Shown here: positions 11,501 through 24,664 of the stretch, piece by piece
How positions within the stretch are numbered: the stretch's first letter is position 1
How the letters are laid out: each line of letters begins with the position of its first letter
From: Leptidea sinapis
Taxonomy: Eukaryota > Arthropoda > Insecta > Lepidoptera > Pieridae
Assembly: GCF_905404315.1 (NCBI RefSeq)
Contig: NC_066287.1
Coordinates: 124,001 to 188,000 of the forward strand
Reading direction: 5' to 3'
DNA: 64,000 nucleotides
The notes under the pieces: generated by a model
The model's input: only the letters and a program-made list of their open reading frames with translations
Told to the model about the DNA's origin: nothing
The model's database searches: none
Position numbers and translations under genes: made by a program

Positions 11501-14500
11501 ATTGTTCTCTGCACCCTAGTGAACCTCGGACACGATATCCATATTGCTGAAATCTTAATTTTGCGCGGCTTCCATCTCGGATTTAAAAATGATACCCCAG
11601 TTGTTCTCTGCACCTTCGAGAACCTCGGACACGATATCCATATTGCTGAAATCATAGTTTTGTGCGGCGGCCATTTTGGATTTCAAAAATGATTACAGAA
11701 TCGTTCTTTGCACCCACGAAAACCTCGGACACGATATCCATATTGCTGAAAACATAATTGTGTGCGGCAGCCCTCATGAATTTGAAATATGATCACAGAA
11801 TTGTTCTCTGCACCCTCGAGAAGCTCGGCCACGATAACCATATTGCTGAAATCATAATTTTGCGCGGCGGCCATCTCGGATTTAAAAATGATCCCAAAGT
11901 TGTTCTCTGCACCTTCGAGAACCTCGGACATGATATCCATATTGCTGAAATCATAGTTTTGTGCGGCAGCCCTCTTGGATTTGAAATATGATCACAGAAT
12001 TGTTCTCTGCAGCCTCGAGAACCTCGGCCACGATATACATTTTGCTGAAATCATAATTTTGCGGGGCAGCCGTCTCGGATTTAAAAATGATCCCAAAGTT
12101 GTTCTCTGCACCTTCGAGAACCTCGGACACAATATCCATATTGCTGAAATTATAATTTTCTGCAGCGGCCATCTTGGATTATAAAAATGATCCCAGAATC
12201 ATTCTGTGCACCTTCGAGAACCTCGGATACGATACCCATAATGTTGTTATCATAATTTTGTGCGGTGGCCATCTACGTTTTCAAAAATGATCCCAAAATC
12301 GTTCTCTGCTTCCTCGTTAACCTGGGACACGATATCCATATTGCTGAAAACATAATTGTGTGTGGCAGCCATCTTGGATTTCTAAAATGATCACAAATCG
12401 TTCTCTGCACCCTCGTTAACCTCGGACACGATATCCATATTGCTGAAAACATAATTGTGTGTGGCAGCCATCTTGGATTTCACAATGATCATAGAATTGT
12501 TCTCTGCACCCTAGTGAACCTCGGTCACAATATCAATATTGCTGAAAACAAAATTGTGTGTGGCAGCCATTTTGGATTTCAAAAATTATCACAGAAATGT
12601 TCTCTGCACCCACGAGAACCTCGGACACGATATCCATATTGCTGAAATCATAATTGTGTGCGGCAGCCCTCTTGGATGTGAAATATGATCACAGAATTGT
12701 TCTCTGCACCCTCGAGAACCTCGGCCACGATATCCATTTTGCTGAAATCATAATTTTGCGCAGCAGCCGTCTCGGATTTAAAAATGATCCCAAAGTTGTT
12801 CTCTGCACCTTCGAGAAATTCGGACACAATATCCATATTGCTGAAATTATAATTTTCTGCAGCGGCCATCTTGGATTATAAAAATGATCCCAGAATCATT
12901 CTGTGCACCTTCGAGAATCTCGGATACGATACCCATAATATTGTTATCATAATTTTGTGCGGTGGCCATCTACGTTTTCAAAAATGATCCCAAAATCGTT
13001 CTCTGTACCCTCATTTACTTTGGACACGATATCCATATTGCTGAAATCATAATTTTGTGCGGCGGCCATCTTGGATTTCTAAAATGATCACAAAATCGTT
13101 CTCTGCACACTCGAGAACCTCGGACACGATATCAATATTGCTGAAAACATAATTGTGTGCGGCAGCCCTCTTGGATTTCAAAAATGATCACAAAATTGTT
13201 CTCTGCACCCTCGAAAACCTCGGACACGATTTCCATATTGCTGAAAACATAATTGTGTACGGCAGCCCTCATGAATTTGAAATATGATCACAGAATTGTT
13301 TTCTGCACCCTCGAGAAGCTCGGCCACGATAACCATATTGCTGAAATCATAATTTTGCGCGGCAGCTATCTCGGATTTAAAAATGATCCCAAAGTTGTTC
13401 TCTGCACCTTGAAGAACCTCGGACACGATATCCATATTGCTGAAATCATAATTTTGTGCGGCGGCCATCTTGGATTTCAAAAATGTTCACAAAATCGTTC
13501 TCTGCACACTCGAGAACCTCGGACACGATATCAATATTGCTGAAAACATAATTGTGTGCGGCAGCCCTCTTGGATTTCAAAAATGATCACAAAATTGTTC
13601 TCTGCACCCTCGAAAACCTCGGACACGATATCCATATTGCTGAAAACATAATTGTGTACGGCAGCCCTCATGAATTTGAAATATGATCACAGAATTGTTT
13701 TCTGCACCCTCGAGAAGCTCGGCCACGATAACCATATTGCTGAAATCATAATTTTGCGCGGCGGCCATCTCGGATTTAAAAATGATCCCAAAGTTGTTCT
13801 CTGCACCTTGAAGAACCTCGGACACGATATCCATATTGCTGAAATCATAATTTTGTGCGGCGGCCATCTTGGATTTGAAAAATGTTCACCAAATCGTTCT
13901 CTGCACCCTCGAGAACCTGGGACACGATATTCATATCGCTGAAAACATAATTTTGTGCGGCGGCCATCTTAGATTTCAAAAATGATCACAAAATCGTTCT
14001 CTGCACCCTCGAAAACCTCGGACACGATATCCATATTGCTGAAAACATAATTGTGTGCGGCAGCCCTCATGAATTTGAAATATGATCACAGAATTGTTCT
14101 CTGCACCCTCGAGAAGCTCGGCCACGATAACCATATTGCTGAAATCATAATTTTGCGCGGCGGCCATCTCGGATTTAAAAATGATCCCAAAGTTGTTCTC
14201 TGCACCTTGAAGAACCTCGGACACGATATCCATATTGCTGAAATCATAATTTTGTGCGGCGGCAATCTTGGATTTGAAAAATGATAACCAAATCGTTCTC
14301 TGCACCCTCGAGAACCTCGGGTACGATATTCATATTGCTGAAAACATAATTGTATGTGGCAGCCATATTGGATTTCAAAAATTATCACAGAATTGTTCTC
14401 TGCACTCTCGAGAATCTCGGACACGATATCCATATTGCTGAAAACATAGTTGTGTGTGGCAGCCATTTTTGAATTCAAAAAATGTCACAGAATTGTTCTC

Positions 14501-15710
14501 TGCACCCTCGAGAAACTCGGACACGATATCCATATTGCTGAAATCATAATTTTGTGCGGCGGCCATCTTAGATTTCAAAAATGATCACAAAATCGTTCTC
14601 TGCACTCTCGAAAACCTCGGACACGATATCCATATTGCTGAAAACATAATTGTGTGCGGCAGCCCACATGAATTTGAAATATGATCACAGAATTGTTCTC
14701 TGCACCCTCGAGAAGCTCGGCCACGATAACCATATTGCTGAAATCATAATTTTGCGCGGCGGCCATCTCGGATTTAAAAATGATCCCAAAGTTGTTCTCT
14801 GCACCTTCGAGAACCTCGGACACGATATCCATATTGCTGAAATCATAGTTTTGTGCGGCGGCAATCTTCGATTTCAAAAATGATTACAGAATCGTTCTAT
14901 GCACCCACCAGGGCCTCAGATACTATAACCATATTGTTGTTATCATAGTTTTGTGCGGCGGCCATCTCGGTTTTCAAAAATAATTACAAAATTGTTCTCT
15001 GCACCATCGAGAACCTCGGATACGATTCCCATAATGTTTTAATTATAATTTTATTCGGTGGCCATCTTCGTTTTCAAAAATGATCCCAAAATTGTTCTCT
15101 GCACCCTAGTGAACCTCGGACACGATATCCATATTGCTGAAAACATAGTTGTGTGTGGCAGCCATTTTTGATATCAAAAATTATTACAGAATTGTTCTCT
15201 GCAACCTCGAGAAACTCGGACACGATATCCATATAGCTGAAATCATAATTTTGTGCGGCGGCCATCTTAGATTTCAAAAATGATCACAAAATCGTTCTCT
15301 GCACCCTCGAAAACCTCGGACACGATATCCATATTGCTGAAAACATAATTGTGTGCGGCAGCCCCCATGAATTTGAAATATGATCACAGAATTGTTCTCT
15401 GCACCCTCGAGAAGCTCGGCCACGATAACCATATTGCTGAAATCATAATTTTGCGCGGCGGCCATCTCGGATTTAAAAATGATCCCAAAGTTGTTCTCTG
15501 CACCTTGAAGAACCTCGGACACGATATCCATATTGCTGAAATCATAATTTTGTGCGGCGGCCATCTTGGATTTGAAAAATGATCACCAAATCGTTCTCTG
15601 CACCCTCGAGAACCTGGGACACGATATTCATATTGCTGAAAACATAATTGTATGAAGCAGCCATCTTGGATTTCAAAAATTATCACAGAATTGTTCTCTG
15701 CACTCTCGAG
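8580..15710 (+). repeat. Higher-order block P2 (second copy)
   Basis: P2 is the second copy of the P block. The stretch 8,580 to about 10,630 repeats 1 to about 2,050 nearly base for base. From about 10,640 to 11,100 it carries monomers related to block A (10,733-10,948 resembles 16,664-16,879). Then 11.1-13.5 kb follows P1 at offset 8,230, and 13.98-14.83 kb follows it at 8,629. It is about 1.4 kb shorter than P1 because the 6.2-7.6 kb part is missing. The right edge, where block A begins, is placed near 15,710 from the start of A/B/C similarity. Confidence 0.8.
13178..14374 (+). repeat. 399-bp tandem unit, three copies in P2
   Basis: Units start at 13,178, 13,577 and 13,976, exactly 399 bp apart. 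They carry the same subtype order as the two P1 units. The extra unit explains why the P1-P2 offset jumps from 8,230 to 8,629. The first unit has private changes (GGCAGCTATCTCGG and a TTTCC in place of TATCC), so it is not simply the newest perfect copy. Confidence 0.82.
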
Positions 15711-18689
15711 AATCTCGGACACGATATCCATACTTCTGAAATCATAATTTTTTGCGGCGGCCATCTTGGATTTCAAAAATGATCACCAAAACATTCTCTG
15801 CAGCCTCGAGAACCTCGGACACGATATCCATATTGCTAAAAACATAATTGAGTGCGGCAGCCCTCTTGGATTTGAAATATGATCACAGAATTAATCTCTG
15901 CGCCCTCGAGAACCTCGGCCACGATATCCATATTGCTGAAATCATAATTTTGCGCGGCGGCCATCTCGGATTTAAAAATGATCCCCCAGTTGTTCTCTGC
16001 ACCTTCGAGAACCTCGGACACGATATCGATATTGCTGAAATCATACTTTTGTGCGGCGGCCATCTTGGATTTCAAAAATGATTACAGAATCGTTCTCTGC
16101 ACCCAAGAGAGCCTCGGATACTATAACCATATTGTTGTTATCATAGTTTTGTGCGGCGGCCATCTCGGTTTTCAAAAATAATTACAAAATTGTTCTCTGC
16201 ACCATCGAGAACCTAGGACACGATATCCATATTGCTGAAATTATAATTTTATGCGGCGGCCATCTTGGATTTCAAAAATTATCGCAAAATAATAATCTGC
16301 ACCCTCGAGAACCTCGGACACGATATCCATATTGCTGAAATCATATTTTGTACGGCGGCCGTCTTGGATTTCGAATATGATCACAAAATCGTTCTCTGCA
16401 CCCTCGAGAACCTGAATACGATACCCATTATGTTTTCATCATAATCTTGCGCGGCGGCCATCTTGGATTTCAAAAATGATCCCAAAATCATTCTTTGCAC
16501 CCTCGTGAATCTCGGACAAGATATCCATATTGCTGAAATCATAATTTTGTGCGGCGGCCAACTTGGATTTAAAAAATGATCACAAAATCGTTCTGTGTAC
16601 TCTCGAGAACCTCGGATACGATACCCATATTTTTGTGATCATAAACTTGCGCAGCGGCCATCTTCGATTTCAATAATGATCCCAAAATTGTTCTCTGCAC
16701 CCTCGAGATCTTTGGACTCGATATCCTTATTGCTGAAATCAAAATTTTGCGCGGCTTCCATATTGGATTTCAAAAATGTTCCCAAAATCATTCTCTGCAC
16801 CTTTGAGAACCTCGGATACGATACCCATAATGTTGTTATTATAATTTTGTTCGGTGGCCATCTTCGTTTTCAAAAATGATCCCAAAATTGTTCTCTGCAC
16901 CCTCGAGAACCTCGGACAAGATATCCATATTGCTAAAATCATAATTTTGTGCGGCGGCCATCTTGGATTTCAAAAATGATCAAAAAATCGTACTCTGCAC
17001 CCTCGAAAACCTCGGACACGATATCCATATTGCTGGAAACATAAGTGTGTGCGGCAGCCCTCTTGGATTTGAAATATGATCGCAGAATTGTTCTCTGCAC
17101 CCTCGAGAACCTCGGCCACGATATCCATATTGCTGAAATCATAATTTTGCGCGGCGGCCATCTCGGATTTAAAAATGATACCAAAGTTGTTCTCTGCACC
17201 TTCGAGAACCTTGGACACGATATCCATATTGCTGAAATCATTGTTTTGTTCGGCGGCCATCTTGGATTTGAAAAATGATTACAGAATCATTCTCTGCACC
17301 CACGAGAGCCACGGATACGATAACCATATTGTTGTTATCTTAGTTTTGCGCGGCGGCCATCTCGGTTTTCAAAAATAATTACAAAATCGTTCTCTGCACC
17401 TTCGAGAACCTCGGACACGATATCCATACTGCTGAAATCATAATTTTGCGCGGCCGCCATCTTGGATTTCAAAAATGTTCCCAAATCATTCTCTGCACCT
17501 TTGAGAACTTCGGATACAATACCCATAATGTTCTGATTATAATTTAGTGCGGTGGCCATCTTCGTTTTCAAAAATGATCCCAAAATTGTTCTCTGCACCC
17601 TCGAGAACTTTGGACTCGATATCCAGATTGCTGAAATCATAATTTTGCGCGCCTGCCCTATTGGATTTCAAAAATGTTGTAATTATAATTTTGTTCAGAG
17701 GCCATCTTCGTTTTCAAAAATGATCCCAAAATTGTTCTCTGCACCCTAGTGAACCTCGGACACGATATCCATATTGCTGAAATCATAATTTTGCGCGGCT
17801 TCCATCTCGGATTTAAAAATGATCCCCCAGTTGTTCTCTGCACCTTCGAGAACCTCGGACACGATATCCATATTGCTGAAATCATAGTTATGTGCGGCGG
17901 CCATTTTGGATTTCAAAAATTATTACAGAATCGTTCTATGCACCCACGAAAACCTCGGACACGATATCCATATTGCTGAAAACATAATTGTGTGCGGCAG
18001 CCCTCATGAATTTGAAATATGATCACAGAATTGTTCTCTGCACCCTCGAGAAGCTCGACCACGATACCCATATTGCTGAAATCATAATTTTGCGCGGCGG
18101 CCATCTCGGATTTAAAAATGATCCCAAAGTTGTTCTCTGCACCTTCGAGAACCTTGGACACGATATCCATATTGCTGAAATCATAGTTTTGTGCGGCAGC
18201 CCTCTTGGATTTGAAATATGATCACAGAATTGTTCTCTGCACCCTCGAGAACCTCGGCCACGATATCCATTTTGCTGAAGTCATAATTTTGCGGGGCAGC
18301 CGTCTCGGATTTAAAAATGATCCCAAAGTTGTTCTCTGCACCTTCGAGAACCTCGGATACGATACCCATAATGTTGTTATAATAATTTTGTGCGGTGGCC
18401 ATCTAAGTTTTCAAAAATGATCCCAAAATCGTTCTCTGCTTCCTCGTTAACCTTGGACCCGATATCCATATTGCTGAAAACATAATTGTGTGTGGCAGCC
18501 ATCTTGGATTTCTAAAATGATCACAAATCGTTCTCTGCACCCTCGTTAACCTCGGACACGATATCCATATTGCTGAAATCAAAATTTTGTGCGGCGGCCA
18601 TCTTGGATTTCAAAAATGTTCACAAAATCGTTCTCTGCACCCACGAGAACCTCGGACACGATATCCATATTGCTGAAATCATAATTGTG

Positions 18690-20996
18690 TGCGGCAGCCC
18701 TCTTGGATGTGAAATATGATCACAGAATTGTTCTCTGCACCCTCGAGAACCTCGGCCACGATATCCATTTTGCTGAAATCATAATTTTGCGCGGCAGCCG
18801 TCTCGGATTTAAAAATGATCCCAAAGTTGTTCTCTGCACCCTCGAGAAACTCGGACACGATATCCATATTGCTGAAAACATAATTGTGTGCGGCAGCCCT
18901 CATGAATTTGAAATATGATCACAGAATTGTTCTCTGCACCCTCGAGAAGCTTGGCCACGATAACCATATTGCTCAAATCATAATTTTGCGCGGCGGCCAT
19001 CTCGGATTTAAAAATGATCCCAAAGTTGTTCTCTGCACCTTCGAGAACCTCGGACACGATATCCATATTGCTGAAATCATAGTTTTGTGCGGCGGCTATC
19101 TTGGATTTCAAAAATGATTACAGAATCGTTCTATGCACCCACCAGGGCCTCGGATACTATACCCATATTGCTGTTATCATAGTTTTGTGCGGCGGCCATC
19201 TCGGTTTTCAAAAATAATTACAAAATCGTTCTCTGCACCTTCGAGAACCTCGGACACGATATCCATATTGCTGAAATTATAATTTTATGCGGCGGCCATC
19301 TTGGATTTCAAAAATGATCACAAAATCGTTCTGTGTACTCTCGAGAACCTCGGATACGATACCCATATTTTGTGATCATAATCTTGCGCAGCGGCCATCT
19401 TCGATTTCAAAAATGATCCCAAAATTGTTCTCTGCACCCTCGAGATCTTTGGACTCGATATCCTTATTGCTGAAATCAAAATTTTGCGCGGCTGCCATAT
19501 TGGATTTCGAAATTGTTCCCAAAATCATTCTCTGCACCTTTGAGAACCTCGGATACGATACCCATAATGTTGTAATTATAATTTTGTTCGGTGGCCATCT
19601 TCGTTTTCAAAAATGATCCCAAAATTGTTCTCTGCACCCTCGAGAACCTCGGACAAGATATCCATATTGCTAAAATCATAATTTTGTGCGGCGGCCATCT
19701 TGGATTTCAAAAATGATCAAAAAATAGTTCTCTGCACCCTCGAGAACCTCGGACACGATATCCATATTGCTGAAATCATAATTTTGCGCGGCTTCCATCT
19801 CGGATTTAAAAATGATCCCCCAGTTGTTCTCTGCACCTTCGGGAACCTCGGACATGATATCCATATTGCTGAATTCATAGTTTTGTGCGGCGGCCATCTT
19901 GGATTTCAAAAATGTTGTAATTATAATTTTGTTCAGTGGCCATCTTCGTTTTCAAAAATGATCCCAAAATTGTTCTCTGCACCCTAGTGAACCTCGGACT
20001 CGATATCGATATTGCTGAAAACATAATTTTGCGCGGCTGCCATATTGGATTTCAAAAATGTTGTAATTATAATATTGTTCAGAGGCCATCTTCGTTTTCA
20101 AAAATGATCCCAAAATTGTTCTCTGCACCCTAGTGAACCTCGGACACGATATCGATATTGCTGAAAACATAATTGTGTGTGGCATCCATTTTGATTTCAA
20201 AAATTATCACAGAATTCTTCTCTGCACCCTCGAGAACCTCGGACACGACATCCATATTGCTGAAATCATAATTTCGCGCGGCTTCCATCTCGGATTTAAA
20301 AATGATCCAAAAGTTGTTCTCTGCACCTTCGAGTACCTCGGACACGATATCCATATTGCTGAAATCATAGTTTTGTGCGGCGGCCATCTTGGATGTGAAA
20401 TATGATCACAGAATTGTTCTCTGCACCCTCGAGAACCTCGGCCACGATATCCATTTTGCTGAAATCATAATTTTGCGCGGCAGCCGTCTCGGATTTAAAA
20501 ATGATCCCAAAGTTGTTCTCTGCACCCTCGAGAAACTCGGACACGATATCCATATTGCTGAAAACATAATTGTGTGCGGCAGCCCTCATGAATTTGAAAT
20601 ATGATCACAGAATTGTTCTCTGCACCCTCGAGAAGCTCGGCCACGATAACCATATTGCTCAAATCATAATTTTGCGCGGCGGCCATCTCGGATTTAAAAA
20701 TGATCCCAAAGTTGTTCTCTGCACCTTCGAGAACCTCGGACAGGATATCCATATTGCTGAAATCATAGTTTTGTGCGGCGGCTATCTTGGATTTCAAAAA
20801 TGATTACAGAATCGTTCTATGCACCCACCAGGGCCTCGGATACTATACCCATATTGTTGTTATCATAGTTTTGTGCGGCGGCCATCTCGGTTTTCAAAAA
20901 TAATTACAAAATCGTTCTCTGCACCTTCGAGAACCTCGGACACGATATCCATATTGCTGAAATTATAATTTTATGCGGCGGCCATCTTGGATTTCA
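18690..20996 (+). repeat. 1,686-bp spaced duplication within superblock A
   Basis: About 18,690-19,310 and 20,385-20,996 are the same run of monomers at a spacing of 1,686 bp (about 17 monomers). Similarity returns near 19,700 and 21,386 at the same spacing, while the monomers between differ, so the middle has been replaced. The pair is conserved in B (about 34.28 and 35.97 kb) and C (about 49.28 and 50.98 kb), so it predates the superblock amplification. Confidence 0.75.
19891..19936 (+). repeat. Example of 46-bp truncated monomer
   Basis: The distance from one GGCCATCTT core to the next is 46 bp instead of 100. The junction AAAAATGTTGTAATTATAA fuses the ATGTT of a TTTCAAAAATGTTCCC monomer to the ATGTT of a CCCATAATGTTGTAATTA monomer, a 54-bp deletion between 5-bp direct repeats. 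The same junction appears at about 3,214, 11,444, 17,674, 20,058, 23,607, 23,952, 33,266, 35,504, 35,650, 48,273, 50,511, 50,657, 54,192, 54,536 and 61,804. Confidence 0.88.
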
Positions 20997-21508
20997 AAAA
21001 TTATCGCAAAAATAATAATCAGCACCCTCGAGAACCTCGGACACGATATCCATATTGCTGAAATCATATTTTGTACGGCGGCCATCTTGGATTTCAAATA
21101 TGATCACACAATCGTTCTCTGCACCCTCGAGAACCTGAATACGATACCCATAATGTTGTCATCATAATCTTGCGCGGCGGCCATCTTGGATTTCAAAAAT
21201 GATCCCAAAATTATTCTTTGCACCCTCGGGAATCTCGGACAAGATATCCATAATGCTGAAATCATAATTTTGTGCGGCGGCCATCTTGGATTTAAAAAAT
21301 GATCCCAAAATCATTCTTTGCGCCCTCGTGAAGCTCGGACAAGATATCCATATTGCTAAAATCATAATTTTGTGCGGCGGCCATCTTGGATTTCAAAAAT
21401 GATCAAAAAATAGTTCTCTGCACCCTCGAGAACCTCGGACACGATATCCATATTGCTGAAATCATAATTTTGCGCGGCTTCCATCTCGGATTTAAAAATG
21501 ATCCCCCA

Positions 21509-21546
21509 GTTCCCGAAGGTGCAGAGAACTCTGCACCTTCGGGAAC
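21509..21546. repeat. Perfect 18-bp inverted repeat (hairpin), copy in A
   Basis: GTTCCCGAAGGTGCAGAG is followed by the 2-bp spacer AA and its exact reverse complement CTCTGCACCTTCGGGAAC. The right arm is normal monomer sequence; the left arm is foreign to the monomer at this position. Compared with the unaltered homologue near 52,110, three bases (GTT) are replaced by 17 bases copied in reverse complement from just downstream, a net gain of 14 bp. This is the expected product of one template-switch event. Confidence 0.93.
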
Positions 21547-24500
21547 CTCGGACACGATATCCATATTGCTGAAATGATAGTTTTGTGCGGCGGCCATTTT
21601 GGATTTCAAAAATGATTACAGAATCGTTCTATGCACCCACGAAAACCTCGGACACGATATCCATATTGCTGAAAACATAATTGTGTGCGGCAGCCCTCAT
21701 GAATTTGAAATATGATCACAGAATTGTTCTCTGCACCCTCGAGAACCTCGGACACGATAACCATATTGCTGAAATCATAATTTTGCGCGGCGGCCATCTC
21801 GGATTTAAAAATGATCCCAAAGTTGTTCTCGACACCTTCGAGAACCTCGGACACGATATCCATATTGCTGAAATCATAGTTTTGTGCGGCAGCCCTCTTG
21901 GATTTGAAATATGATCACAGAATTGTTCTCTGCACCCTCGAGAACCTCGGCCACGATATCCATTTTGCTGAAATCATAATTTTGCGGGGCAGCCGTCTCG
22001 GATTTTAAAATGATCCCAAAGTTGTTCTCTGCACCTTAGAGAACCTCGGACACAATATCCATATTGCTGAAATTATAATTTTCTGCAGCGGCCATCTTGG
22101 ATTATAAAAATGATCCCAGAATCATTCTGTGCACCTTCGAGAACCTCGGATACGATACCCATAATGTTGTTTTCATAATTTTGTGCGGTGGCCATCTACG
22201 TTTTCAAAAATGATCCCAAAATCGTTCTCTGCTTCCTCGTTAACCTTGGACACGATATCCATATTGCTGAAAACATAATTGTGTGTGGCAGCCATCTTGG
22301 ATTTGTAAAATGATCACAAATCGTTCTCTGCACCCTCGTTAACCTCGGACACGATATCCATATTGCTGAAATCAAAATTTTGTGCGGCGGCCATCTTGGA
22401 TTTCAAAAATGTTCACAAAATCGTTCTCTGCACACTCGAGAACCTCGGACACGATATCAATATTGCTGAAAACATAATTGTGTGCGGCAGCCCTCTTGGA
22501 TTTGAAATATGGTCACAGAATTGTTCTCTGCACCCTCGAGAAGCTCGGCCACGATAACCATATTGCTGAAATCATAATTTTTCGCGGCGGCCATCTCGGA
22601 TTTAAAAATGATGCCATAGTTGTTCTCTGCACCTTCGAGAACCTTGGACACGATATCCATATTGCTGAAATTATAATTTTATACGGCGGCCATCATGGAT
22701 TACAAAAATTATCGTAAAATCATTCTCTGCACCTTCGAGAACCTCGTATACGATACCCATAATGTTGTGATTATAATTTTGTGTGGTGGCCATCTTCGTT
22801 TTCAAAACTGATCCCAAAATTGTTCTCTGCACCCTCGTGAACCTCGGACACGATATCCATATTGCTGAAAACATAATTGTGTGTGGCAGCCATATTGGAT
22901 TTCAAAAATTACCACAGAATTGTTCTCTGCACCCTCGATAACCTCGGACACGATATCCATATTGCTGAAATCATAATTTTGTGCGGGGGCCATCTTGGAT
23001 TTCAAAAATGATCACAAAATCGTTCTGTGTACTCTCGAGAACCTCGGATACGATACCCATATTTTTGTGATCATAATCTTGCGCAGCGGCCATCTTCGAT
23101 TTCAAAAATGATCCCAAAATTGTTCTCTGCACCCTCGAGATCTTTGGACTCGATATCCTTATTGCTGAAATCAAAATTTTGCGCGGCTGCCATATTGGAT
23201 TTCGAAAATGTTCCCAAAATCACTCTCTGCACCTTTGAGAACCTCGGATACGATACCCATAATGTTGTAATTATAATTTTGTTCGGTGGCCATCTTCGTT
23301 TTCAAAAATGATCCCAAAATTGTTCTCTGCACCCTCGAGAACCTCGGACAAGATATCCATATTGCTAAAATCATAATTTTGTGCGGCGGCCATCTTGGAT
23401 TTCAAAAATGATCAAAAAATAGTTCTCTGCACCCTCGAGAACCTCGGACACGATATCCATATTGCTGAAATCATAATTTTGCGCGGCTTCCATCTCGGAT
23501 TTAAAAATGATCCCCCAGTTGTTCTCTGCACCTTCGGGAACCTCGGACACGATATCCATATTGCTGAAATCATAGTTTTGTGCGGCGGCCATCTTGGATT
23601 TCAAAAATGTTGTAATTATAATTTGGTTCAGTGGCCATCTTCGTTTTCAAAAATGATCCCAAAATTGTTCTCTGCACCCTAGTGAACCTCGGACTCGATA
23701 TCGATATTGCTGAAAACATAATTGTGTGTGGCATCCATTTTTGATTTCAAAATTATCACAGAATTGTTCTCTGCACCCTGGAGAACCTCGGACACGATAT
23801 CCATATTGCTGAAATCATAATTGTGTGTGGCATCCATTTTTGATTTTAAAAATGATCCCAAAATTGTTCTCTGCACCCTCGAGAACTTTGGACTCGATAT
23901 CCATATTGCTGAAATCATAATTTTGCGCGGCTGCCATGTTGGATTTCGAAAATGTTGTAATTATAATATTGTTCAGAGGCCATCTTCGTTTTCAAAAATG
24001 ATCCCAAAATTGTTCTCTGCACCCTAGTGAACCTCGGACACGATATCGATATTGCTGAAAACATAACTGTGTGTGGCATCCATTTTTGATTTCAAAAATT
24101 ATCACAGAATTCTTCTCTGCACCCTCGAGAACCTCGGACACGACATCCATATTGCTGAAATCATAATTTCGCGCGGCTTCCAACTCGGATTTAAAAATGA
24201 TCCAAAAGTTGTTCTCTGCACCTTCGAGTACCTCGGACACGATATCCATATTGTTGAAATCATAGTTTTGTGCGGCGGCCAACTTGGATTCAAAAATGAT
24301 TACAGAATCGTTCTCTGCACCCACGAGAGTCTCGGATACGATACCCATATTTTCATGATCATAATCATGCGCAGCGGCCATCTTCGATTTCAAAAATGAT
24401 CCCAAAATTGTTCTCTGCACCCTCGAGAACTTTGGACTCGATATCCATATTGCTGAAATCAAAATTTTGCGCGGCTGCCATATTGGATTTCAAAAATGTT

Positions 24501-24664
24501 CCCAGAATCATTCTCTGCACCTTCGAGAACCTCTGATACGATACCCATACCGTTGTTATTATAATTTTGTGCGGTGGCCATCTTCGTTTTCAAAAATGAT
24601 CCCAATATTGTTCTCTGCACCCTCGAGAACCTCGGACACGATATCCATATTGCTGAAAACATAG

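Noticed and set aside
23992..24462. The longest open frame, about 156 codons on the minus strand, and hundreds of 60-130 codon frames on both strands with similar peptides (for example MAAAQNYDFSNMDIVSE)
   Set aside because: They are translations of the same monomer. The 100-bp period is not a multiple of three, so each frame changes at every monomer. Frames are open on both strands at once, substitutions do not favour third positions, and small indels shift the frame freely. No domain, signal or conserved start context beyond the repeat is present.
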